The notes under the pieces are model-generated. The model saw only the letters and a program-made list of their open reading frames with translations. It had not been told where the DNA came from and did not search any database. Source: a bacterium (GTDB taxonomy: Bacteria; Bacteroidota; Ignavibacteria; Kapaibacteriales; UBA2268). Taken from it: a stretch of 14,850 nt of DNA. Both the position numbers and the translations under genes were made by a program. Shown in pieces: positions 1 to 6,481 of the stretch. The stretch spans positions 1 to 14,850 of the forward strand of contig JANJUO010000088.1 of assembly GCA_024710535.1 (NCBI GenBank), given 5' to 3'. Position 1 is the stretch's first letter; the number at the start of each line of letters is the position of its first letter.

Positions 1-1051
1 AAGCAAGGCGTAATTGCACTTCGTAAGCAGTTGCATTTGTAACAGCATCCCATGTAAAGCCCGGAAGAGCAGGATTATGCGTAAGATTAGTCGGTCCATT
101 CAATATGTAGTTATAGACTACATTATATAAAGCAGGAACTGACATACCTTGAGAGTTTCTTGAACGAACGCGAAGGTATTTATGCTCAGGAAGCATCTCG
201 CCCGTGAAATACTCAGTATTTTCACCTTCATACATAACATCCCAAATTGTATTATCATCAGATTTTTCTAACTTGTAACTCGTTGCACCACTTACGGAAT
301 TCCATTTCACTGTTCTCTCAGCAAAGTCATACCTAAAATTAGTTGGTGCAGAAATTTGAGAAGAGCCGCCACTTCCACCGCCTGTGCCTGTGCTTAATTC
401 AGGATAAAGCAAAAACGTTTCAATTTTTGCAGGCGAATTCTTGAAAATTAATTTCGATGCATTACTAATTTTTACCATCTCATCCCAAACCCGATTGAAA
501 GCAATAGTTCTTTGTTCGGTTCTCTCAAAAGTCTGTTGAATGAAATCTTGTTGAAGATTGTATCTTTCTGTTAATTCATTCTCAAGACCTTCAAGCAAAT
601 CAATGTCGTCCTCATCGAATCCGCCTTCAAGCAAACCATCACGGTAAGTAGATGAATTTGCTTTTGAATAAGCATTTTGAAGCAAATTGATCATTTTTTG
701 TGGCATTTGTCGAGCACTTTCGAATTGATTCATCCTAAAAGCACGTTGATTAATTTCTGAATTGGGCCAAGTAATATCAATACTAAAGCTTAATTTTTTG
801 AAATGATTTCGTGCTTTTGCCATAGTTTCTTCAACTTGCAAAGTATAAATTGCTTGATCATTTTGATCGTCTTCAAAAGTTGGAAAATTATCGGCAGTTG
901 CAATCATTTCTTCAAAATTTTCACTAAAAGGATCTTGAAATATTGAAGAAAAATTTGTGAACTCATCTTTATTAAGATTGAAGTTCGTATGAAAAAGATA
1001 TGCTTGAGTTAAAGCATCATCAAACGATTTACTGAATTTTTTTGAAACCAT
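1..1051 (-). CDS. Fibronectin type III domain protein with a helical N-terminal region (C-terminus beyond window)
   Basis: An uninterrupted reading frame runs from an ATG at 1051 to the left edge, giving 350 residues and no stop. There is no signal peptide (it begins MVSKKFSKSF), so this part is probably cytoplasmic or leaves by an unrecognised route. Residues 1-220 are mostly helical and charged, with a Gln/Glu-rich stretch near 160-185, and match no family I know. A Gly/Ser linker follows (about 221-231, GTGGGSGGS). Then comes a fibronectin III module at about 233-315 (VKWNSVSGATSYKLEKS, a typical B-C strand signature) and the start of a second at about 317 (FTWDAVTNATAYEVQLR). A weak GGAG lies 10 bases before the ATG. 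FN3 modules usually mediate binding. The function of the N-terminal region is unknown and the missing C-terminus could carry the defining domain. The gene is certain; its role is not. Confidence 0.85.
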   Translation of the reverse strand, partial: MVSKKFSKSFDDALTQAYLFHTNFNLNKDEFTNFSSIFQDPFSENFEEMIATADNFPTFEDDQNDQAIYTLQVEETMAKARNHFKKLSFSIDITWPNSEINQRAFRMNQFESARQMPQKMINLLQNAYSKANSSTYRDGLLEGGFDEDDIDLLEGLENELTERYNLQQDFIQQTFERTEQRTIAFNRVWDEMVKISNASKLIFKNSPAKIETFLLYPELSTGTGGGSGGSSQISAPTNFRYDFAERTVKWNSVSGATSYKLEKSDDNTIWDVMYEGENTEYFTGEMLPEHKYLRVRSRNSQGMSVPALYNVVYNYILNGPTNLTHNPALPGFTWDAVTNATAYEVQLRLA

Positions 1052-1231
1052 ATACAAAAATCTCCATTATAAATAATAAATATAATTTATAAAAAGAATA
1101 TATCTGAAATTTATTGTATATTTTTTTTTAATTATTTAATTATTTTTAAGAATTATTAAAATATATTCTAATATTAAAAAAAATAATTCATACTTCAATA
1201 AAATGTAATATCATTTAAATAAATAATTTAT

Positions 1232-1555
1232 TTGTCTTATAAAATTACGAACAATAATTGTAAAACATCTTTTGTTTTATGTAGAATACAATTGACGACC
1301 TGTGAAATTCAGTTTCTTACTTGTGATACTTCGTTGATTACTTGTGAAACTTTGTTGATTCCTTGTGAAACTTTGTTGATTCCTTGTGATACTTTGTTAA
1401 TTGCTTGTGAAACTTCGTTTACAGCTCATGAAACTCCGTTAATAGCTCGTGAAACTCCGTTAACAGCTCATGAAACTCCGTTAATCGTTCGTGAAACACC
1501 GTTAACAGCTCGTGAAACTCCGTTGATAGCTCGTGAAACTCCGTTGATTGCCTAA
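1232..1555 (+). CDS. Candidate heptad-repeat ORF (doubtful protein)
   Basis: A 107-codon frame opens at TTG 1232 and closes at TAA 1553. After nine leader residues it consists of fourteen 7-residue units, from Cys-rich (CETLLIP, CDTLLIA) at the N-end to RETPLIA and HETPLIA at the C-end. There is no ATG anywhere in the frame, no clear ribosome-binding site and no signal peptide. The frame stays open through all units and stops exactly at a unit boundary. The other frames I tried across the repeat contain stops. That favours, but does not prove, translation: an indel-free 21-bp minisatellite keeps one frame open by itself. No family recognised. Confidence 0.25.
   Translation: MSYKITNNNCKTSFVLCRIQLTTCEIQFLTCDTSLITCETLLIPCETLLIPCDTLLIACETSFTAHETPLIARETPLTAHETPLIVRETPLTARETPLIARETPLIA
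1259..1552 (+). repeat. 21-bp minisatellite, 14 units without indels
   Basis: Fourteen consecutive 21-bp units with consensus close to CGTGAAACTCCGTTRAYAGCT. The first two (1259-1300) are degenerate, units from 1301 are easily recognised, and the last six or seven are almost identical. Unit position 1-3 reads TGT in the older 5' half and CGT or CAT in the 3' half, all related by transitions. Units beginning 1427, 1448, 1469 and 1490 alternate CAT/CGT with ATA/ACA-type ends, so a 42-bp higher-order period is visible. The gradient of divergence suggests recent expansion at the 3' end. Confidence 0.95.
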
Positions 1556-1570
1556 AATATTATCTATACT

Positions 1571-1614
1571 ATTCATAATTCATATTTTTACTGATTAACG
1601 ATATTATTATGAAT
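1571..1614. repeat. 9-bp perfect inverted repeat
   Basis: ATTCATAAT at 1571-1579 and ATTATGAAT at 1606-1614 are exact reverse complements separated by 26 bases. They lie 18 bases after the stop of the heptad-repeat frame. No T-run follows, so it is a poor terminator. It could be an RNA-end stabiliser or a chance AT-rich dyad. Confidence 0.5.
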
Positions 1615-1770
1615 TTAATTGTATTATTTTGATAAATCAGCAGTATTTCATTTCAATAACACTGTTTCTATTATTAATCAATCATAATATTTGTACATTA
1701 AATAAGTATATTGTTATATATACACATAATAATTTTGGAAGTAAAGTAGATATTTATAAATAAAAATATT

Positions 1771-1931
1771 ATCGCATAGCATGTAATTTATGGTAATAAA
1801 GAAAACGCCGGTGTATTTTATCGCATTGCGATTATATAATTTAATCTCAACGAGATAATTAGGCATTAAGTTGATCATTTTTTTACCATAATCATAATAT
1901 TTACAAAATAAAGAAGAATATAAAATAAAAA
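1771..1931. repeat. Structured direct repeat, copy 1
   Basis: This stretch aligns without gaps to 1981-2141 (offset exactly 210), with 27 differences I could count in the first 160 positions. Closing arms TTATGGTAA (1788-1796) and TTACCATAA (1883-1891) are perfect complements and enclose two short hairpins: ATCGCA-T-TGCGAT (1820-1832) and ATCTC-AAC-GAGAT (1844-1856). The layout is a multibranch fold like a REP/MITE-type element or a structured RNA. Similarity weakens but seems to continue past 1931 to about 1956 with a one-base gap. Confidence 0.85.
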
Positions 1932-1980
1932 ATCCTCGCTTTTGGCAGGGATGGAACATATATTTATTTCCAAAATTATT

Positions 1981-2141
1981 ATCGCATAGTGATTAAATAA
2001 TGGTAATAAAAGAAACGCCAGTGTATATTATCGCATAGCGATTATATAATTTAATCTCTACGAGATAATTGCACTATACGTTAATCTGTTTGTTACCATA
2101 ATCATAATCTCTACGAGATAAATAAGAATATAAAATAAAAA
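1981..2141. repeat. Structured direct repeat, copy 2
   Basis: Partner of 1771-1931. Both hairpins are kept: ATCGC-ATA-GCGAT (2030-2042) and ATCTC-TAC-GAGAT (2054-2066). The closing arm is ATGGTAA (2000-2006) with TTACCAT (2093-2099). A third hairpin, ATCTC-TAC-GAGAT, appears at 2107-2119 where copy 1 has only a decayed version. Differences between copies fall mainly in loops and linkers; the five-base arms of the two shared hairpins are unchanged. That pattern fits selection on structure or a self-templating repeat family. Confidence 0.85.
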
Positions 2142-2173
2142 TTTTCTATTTTTAATGGGGATTGGTTTGATTT

Positions 2174-2218
2174 ATAATTGTAGTGAATGCAGATCTTCGT
2201 TCCCTACAATTATTTTTT
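2174..2218 (+). terminator. Candidate Rho-independent terminator, plus strand
   Basis: ATAATTGTAG (2174-2183) and CTACAATTAT (2204-2213) form a perfect 10-bp stem with a 20-base loop that contains the small palindrome AGATCT. A run of six T (2213-2218) follows on the plus strand, and none on the minus strand. The stem is AT-rich, so strength is uncertain. No conventional gene lies upstream on the plus strand, so if real it would end a transcript through the minisatellite and the 210-bp repeats. Confidence 0.4.
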
Positions 2219-2288
2219 CGTATGAATATTTTGTTATTTTAATATATATTTTAATAAATTATTTCAAACTAAATAAATTTTAAAGGAT

Positions 2289-2311
2289 GATTGTTGTAGA
2301 ATATTACAATC
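2289..2311 (-). terminator. Weak hairpin after the VWA/FGE gene
   Basis: GATTGT (2289-2294) and ACAATC (2306-2311) pair across 11 bases. Read on the minus strand this lies about 33 bases after the stop of the VWA/FGE gene and is followed by a T-rich but interrupted tract. It is the best terminator candidate there, but a weak one. Confidence 0.25.
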
Positions 2312-2343
2312 AAATCAATAGTTATAATTGAATAATTATATTT

Positions 2344-4560
2344 CTAATTTCCCTTGCGAACTACACGTATTCCAAAGGAGTTGCTTCGTCCTTCTGGGAA
2401 AGAATATCGCAAAGATGGACGGCAAAAATAGGGATTGCTTACCCAAGATCCACCTTTGAGCACCCTTGATGTGCCATTTATAGGTCCAGTTGGATCAATT
2501 GTGAAATCTGTAGAATAAATCCCAAAATAATCCCAGCACCACTCCCAAACATTTCCACTCATATCGAATAATCCGAAAGAATTTGCTTGCTTCAAACCAA
2601 CATTTGCAGTATTCGATTTGGCATTTCCGCAGTACCAAGCAATTAAATTTAAGTTTGAATCAAGCGGCGTGCAGTCAGATTCGAGCAAGTCTCCATTATA
2701 ATAGTCAGAATTTGTATTCGCTTTTGCGGCATATTCCCATTCTGCTTCGGTCGGCAATCTAAATCCATTGGCAGTCCAATTGCATGAAATAGATTTGTTT
2801 TGAGATTTTGGATCAACTTCAATTAAATAGCATTTCTCGAAATTAAAATAATCAGACAATTTATTGCAAAACTCAATCGCATCCTCCCAACTGATCATCT
2901 CAACAGGAAGACTGTCGCCCTTGAAATTGCTTGGATTAATTCCCATTATAGTTTTGTAAATTTTTTGTGTTATTTCATATTTCGACATTAAAAAATCACT
3001 GCTAATCTCTACCGAATGAACCGGCTTTTCCTCAGGATACCCAATATAATTGCCGGTATTGCCCATTACGAATTTTCCTTTGGGAATCATCACCATTTCC
3101 AAATCAATTGCGGTATCAATTGCTCCTGCACTGACCCTTGCAAGGCAAATGTTGCTTGGAGTGGGCGGAACAATCCATTCATATTTCAAGCCGCTGACAT
3201 TTGTGGCAATATTTATCCAAGAAAAACCATTATCAATGGAGTAATCAATATCAACCGGAGAATCCGCATCAATTCCCTCATATAAAATTTCGGTTTTCGT
3301 GCCTGCAATGAACACTTCATTTCCATTTGGAGCAATTAATTTGATGTATTTTTTGGGAATTTTGTAATTTGTGAAACTTGCCGACATCGAAAAAGACTTA
3401 TCGCAAACATCATTTATCAAATTGACTTTGCAAAATGCAGTAGAACTGTCTTTTGGAGTGTATGAAACGATTAATTGCTTGCTCTCGCCGGATTTCAATG
3501 AGATAGATTTGGGATTTATATCAAAATTTGAATTACTCAATTCAATATATTTAATTTCAAAATCAGAATTTATAGCTTTTAATGTGATAAATTGTTGTTC
3601 AGATACAGCAATTTTTCCATTAGTGAACTTAATAATTTCGGGTTTTATTTCAATATTGGGAATTTTATTTTTAGGCGGATGATATGTTTTTTTGGATTTT
3701 AATTTCAACGATTCCAAATTGAATTCAATCATAACCAAATTACTGTTGCAATGATCGGCTTTCCATTCCACTTCGCATGGCTCTATCTTTTGTGAAATCA
3801 TCAAGATAGCATTATAGACTGCCTTTGCTTCGTCTTCGGTATTTATATCTTCAAACCAAAGAGCTCCGGTATTATTTGCAATAATCTTCAAACTTTCTGG
3901 ACATTTGATGGCTGAAACAATAGAAAAAACTTTGCAATTTTGCAAATTTGCTTCTTCAATTATAGAATCAACTAGTGTTTCTGTGTTTGATTTGCCGTCA
4001 GTTAGAAGAATAATTACTTTATCATTCTTCGCTTGTTTGCTAATCTGAAGAGCACCGTAATACGGCTTGATAAGAGCGGCATTATAATCAGTACCCGCTT
4101 TTGAATTCAAAGAGTTAACGGCATTCAACAACTTAGATTTGTTTGTAGTGAAATCTTGGTTGAGATAATTAAAATCATCAAAAGAAGAAATTGCGGCTTC
4201 ACTCATGCCCAATGGCAAATTATTGATAAAATGTATGATTCCCTCTTTGAAAAATCTGATTCTTTCGCCAGCCATTGAGCCGCTAATGTCGGCAGTTAGA
4301 ACGGCAGAAATCGGAATTGGCGGAGTTTGAGGCGGACAATAGACATCAACTTTGTCAATTAACTGCCCATTTTCAAAAATTTTCAGATCCGACTTATTAA
4401 AATTATTAATAATGTTCCCTTTATTATCAAAAACGAAAAATTTTGCGTTGATAATCGGGTAATTTGTTGTATCCAAACCAACAATCATCATCCTCTGAGA
4501 GAAAGTTGCTTCAAACATCAACAAAATTGCAAAAATCATATACAAAAAAATCTTTTTCAT
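2344..4560 (-). CDS. Exported VWA-Ig-FGE-like fusion protein
   Basis: 738 residues starting at ATG 4560. An N-terminal signal peptide is clear (MKKIFLYMIFAILLMF, cleavage near 20-22), so the protein is exported. A short beta region (25-75) precedes a von Willebrand A domain (about 84-255) with a complete metal-binding MIDAS: D91-I-S93-G-S95, T157 and D188. An Ig-like region at about 303-400 is followed by a second Ig-like module (405-478, 'APNGNEVFIAGT'). The last part (about 486-738) is an FGE/SUMF1-type fold with RLPTEAEWEYAA (601-612), GNVWEWCWD (669-677) and GGS (703-705). Aligned with true FGE (GGSYMCHRSYC), the first catalytic Cys is Ser708 and only the second (Cys713) remains. Formylglycine generation is therefore unlikely; a structural or ligand-binding role, as in the FGE-fold T9SS proteins GldK and GldJ, is more plausible. 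No T9SS C-terminal domain is visible. It is a lone gene, with 302 bases separating it from the upstream operon. Confidence 0.9.
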   Translation of the reverse strand: MKKIFLYMIFAILLMFEATFSQRMMIVGLDTTNYPIINAKFFVFDNKGNIINNFNKSDLKIFENGQLIDKVDVYCPPQTPPIPISAVLTADISGSMAGERIRFFKEGIIHFINNLPLGMSEAAISSFDDFNYLNQDFTTNKSKLLNAVNSLNSKAGTDYNAALIKPYYGALQISKQAKNDKVIILLTDGKSNTETLVDSIIEEANLQNCKVFSIVSAIKCPESLKIIANNTGALWFEDINTEDEAKAVYNAILMISQKIEPCEVEWKADHCNSNLVMIEFNLESLKLKSKKTYHPPKNKIPNIEIKPEIIKFTNGKIAVSEQQFITLKAINSDFEIKYIELSNSNFDINPKSISLKSGESKQLIVSYTPKDSSTAFCKVNLINDVCDKSFSMSASFTNYKIPKKYIKLIAPNGNEVFIAGTKTEILYEGIDADSPVDIDYSIDNGFSWINIATNVSGLKYEWIVPPTPSNICLARVSAGAIDTAIDLEMVMIPKGKFVMGNTGNYIGYPEEKPVHSVEISSDFLMSKYEITQKIYKTIMGINPSNFKGDSLPVEMISWEDAIEFCNKLSDYFNFEKCYLIEVDPKSQNKSISCNWTANGFRLPTEAEWEYAAKANTNSDYYNGDLLESDCTPLDSNLNLIAWYCGNAKSNTANVGLKQANSFGLFDMSGNVWEWCWDYFGIYSTDFTIDPTGPINGTSRVLKGGSWVSNPYFCRPSLRYSFPEGRSNSFGIRVVRKGN

Positions 4561-4731
4561 TGATTTAATTATAATAAATTGTTCATTGATTCTGATTGTA
4601 GTCGTCTCAAAAATCGCGACAATATATTTTCGAAATCATTTTTTCTCATACAATCAATCTAATTTGCATAAATATAAATTGCAATTTAACATCAATAATC
4701 AAAACAACAAAACAAATTCTAAATAAATAAA

Positions 4732-4824
4732 ATTAGCTCCGGGAAAGAGGCATTTGTATTATCTGAAAATTTGATTGAAGCTGGAAAATATTTTGTTGAA
4801 AGAAAATTAATTGATATTAGATAG
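4732..4824 (+). pseudogene. Possible 3' remnant of a coding sequence
   Basis: From 4732 to a TAG at 4822 the plus strand reads ISSGKEAFVLSEN, then LIEAGKYFVERKLIDIR, 30 codons with protein-like composition. The frame has no start codon of its own: an in-frame TAA lies at 4720-4722. The 'AGKYFVE' pattern recalls the end of beta-rich surface domains, but the match is too short to name. It may be chance. Confidence 0.25.
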
Positions 4825-4831
4825 AAAGATT

Positions 4832-4848
4832 TTCAATTTTTGATTGAA
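4832..4848 (+). terminator. AT hairpin after the putative remnant
   Basis: TTCAAT (4832-4837 counted from the second T of the run) pairs with ATTGAA (4843-4848), followed by a T-rich tail on the plus strand. It lies eight bases after the TAG at 4822. It is a weak stem that could also serve the minus-strand operon end at 4863. Confidence 0.22.
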
Positions 4849-4862
4849 TTTTTATTTGATTT

Positions 4863-6479
4863 TCAATATTTTTTCATAATTAAATAAGAGCCAAATTCAG
4901 CAGTTTTATAGTAATTTTTTCTGATGAATTCATCTAAGATAAAAACATTGCTTGAAACGGAGGATTTATTAGGTTCGTTTATAGTTTCTTGATTCAATAA
5001 TACCAAATAATTAACATTTTTTTCAATTAAATCATTCATGATTTGGGATTGAATTTTCTCGGTAGTTGTTAATCCGGGATGCAATTCATAGTATTTGGTT
5101 GGAATTTTTCTATCGCTTAGGAAATAAAGCATCAAATCATTTGATATAAATTTATCATGTTTGGTATTTCCCGAATAAATATATTCATCCTGACTTGTAT
5201 TAGTTTTGATGAAACTTATTAATTGATTATAATTATCAACATATTCTTTTTCGGCAAAAGTGAAATTTGCTTTTGGAGCATTCATAGAAATATGCTGATT
5301 AGTTAATATTTGCTTTGTATGTTGAATTTTGCGAGTTAAAGGCAATAGCATTACAAACAAAGCAATTGTAACTATAAGAATTTTTCTGATTTTCGGATAT
5401 GGAATAATTAATATTAAACTTAAAAAAAGAATTGAAAAAATCAGAAATGCAGGGATCAAATGTTCCAAATCCGAGCGAACTAATGCCTGATTATAGAAAT
5501 TCAATCCAATATTGAATAACAACATTTCTTTCCAGAAAATTTCACCATTCAAAGCAAGTTTCTTTTTGCGAACACGCCAATATAAGAAATACGCAGTCAA
5601 TCCAAAACTAAGCAAAGGTAAATAATAAATTATACCTTCCCAAAGCATCATTATTCTGCTCATTAAGCCGGTATTTCTATCAAAGAAATTTAATGGTGTT
5701 GGTAATGGAAGCGAACGATATTCTCTAAATTCAGATAGTGGAAATTTGATTAAATTTTCATAAAGAATATTTATATCAACAACATTCAGAAAATACATTG
5801 CAAATGGAACAAAAATAAACATCACACCAAGAGTGAAAATTACTCCATTCAAAAATCCTTTGATTATTCTGTATTTCAATGGCTCGCTTGTTTCGGTTTT
5901 ATTTGGCATTCCCGAGAAAAATACAGCCCAAAATTCTGCTCCATAAATATATCCAGCCATTTCATGCCTGAATAATGCAGAAATTCCAATCATTAATCCC
6001 GCAAGAAAAAGGTATTTCTTATCATTTTTTTCGAAAAAGAAGAATAAAAATAAATTACTAAGTAGAACTGCAAGTATTCCAACCGTTACTGCTCTGCCAA
6101 ACATTGGCATCGCAGAAAACCATACCGCAGAAATCAAAAACGGAATAAAAGCGTTTTTCTTTCCATAAATTTTTGATGCTAATAAGTAAATCACAATGCA
6201 AACTGCAAAGTCTATCAAAATGCTTAATAATCTGAAATAAAAAAGATGATCACCAAAAATATCAAAAAAACCGGCTCCAATATAAAATTGTGCCGGTGCA
6301 TAAATTGTCCAAAAATCCTGATAAGGCAATTTTCCGTCTAAAATTTGTAGCGAGCCAAGAATGCTTATGCCTTCATCGTAAATATTTATTGAATGAGTGA
6401 TACTGCTGAAAATCAGAAGAAATCCAATTACAAAAAGGAACAAATTAAAATATGGTTGATCTTCTGTTCTGATTTTCAT
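4863..6479 (-). CDS. GT-C membrane glycosyltransferase (PMT/ArnT-like, GT39-type)
   Basis: 538 residues from ATG 6479. A short cytoplasmic N-terminus leads to TM1 (about 11-30), then the loop INIYDEGISILGS with the Asp-Glu pair (D35, E36) expected of the first periplasmic loop in GT-C enzymes that use polyprenyl-phosphate sugars. 'DGKLPYQDFWTIYAPAQFY' (48-66) is the usual following motif. About ten membrane helices run to residue 380, with RHE (171-173) and RSDLEHL (335-341) in loops. The last 150 residues look soluble and periplasmic. By family the enzyme moves a sugar from a lipid carrier to a protein, lipid or glycan at the outer face of the inner membrane; the acceptor is not evident. Its start lies two bases after the stop of the copper ATPase, so translational coupling is likely. 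Confidence 0.8.
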   Translation of the reverse strand: MKIRTEDQPYFNLFLFVIGFLLIFSSITHSINIYDEGISILGSLQILDGKLPYQDFWTIYAPAQFYIGAGFFDIFGDHLFYFRLLSILIDFAVCIVIYLLASKIYGKKNAFIPFLISAVWFSAMPMFGRAVTVGILAVLLSNLFLFFFFEKNDKKYLFLAGLMIGISALFRHEMAGYIYGAEFWAVFFSGMPNKTETSEPLKYRIIKGFLNGVIFTLGVMFIFVPFAMYFLNVVDINILYENLIKFPLSEFREYRSLPLPTPLNFFDRNTGLMSRIMMLWEGIIYYLPLLSFGLTAYFLYWRVRKKKLALNGEIFWKEMLLFNIGLNFYNQALVRSDLEHLIPAFLIFSILFLSLILIIPYPKIRKILIVTIALFVMLLPLTRKIQHTKQILTNQHISMNAPKANFTFAEKEYVDNYNQLISFIKTNTSQDEYIYSGNTKHDKFISNDLMLYFLSDRKIPTKYYELHPGLTTTEKIQSQIMNDLIEKNVNYLVLLNQETINEPNKSSVSSNVFILDEFIRKNYYKTAEFGSYLIMKKY

Positions 6480-6481
6480 AT

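Larger units (their letters stand above)
1556..2343. other. Gene-free, AT-rich repeat region
   Basis: About 790 bases without a credible gene. It holds the inverted repeat at 1571-1614, the two copies of a structured 210-bp-spaced element, a plus-strand terminator-like hairpin at 2174-2218 and a weak minus-strand one at 2289-2311. A minus-strand frame at 1714-1959 lies across the first repeat copy and has biased, repeat-derived composition, so I do not call it a gene. Confidence 0.8.
4561..4862. other. Intergenic region upstream of the VWA/FGE gene
   Basis: About 300 AT-rich bases between the stop of the glycosyltransferase and the start of the VWA/FGE gene. It contains a possible plus-strand gene remnant (4732-4824) and an AT hairpin behind it. 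I see no confident promoter; the part just upstream of 4560 must drive the VWA/FGE gene if that gene is separately transcribed. Confidence 0.6.

Noticed and set aside
1095..1169. Inverted repeat AGAATATAT / ATATATTCT upstream of the FN3 gene
   Set aside because: Purely AT, widely separated arms in a very AT-rich stretch; likely chance.
1259..1552. CRISPR array
   Set aside because: The 21-bp units are contiguous with no spacers, and no cas genes are nearby.
1714..1959. 81-codon minus-strand frame across repeat copy 1
   Set aside because: It overlies the hairpin repeat, has Tyr/Ile/Asn-heavy composition expected of AT-rich DNA and has no recognisable domain.
2344..3100. Genuine formylglycine-generating enzyme
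   Set aside because: The first catalytic Cys position is Ser708, so the call was lowered to an FGE-like fold.
3016..3682. Plus-strand frames opposite the VWA/FGE gene
   Set aside because: Antisense shadows of a gene with continuous domain matches; no independent coding signal.
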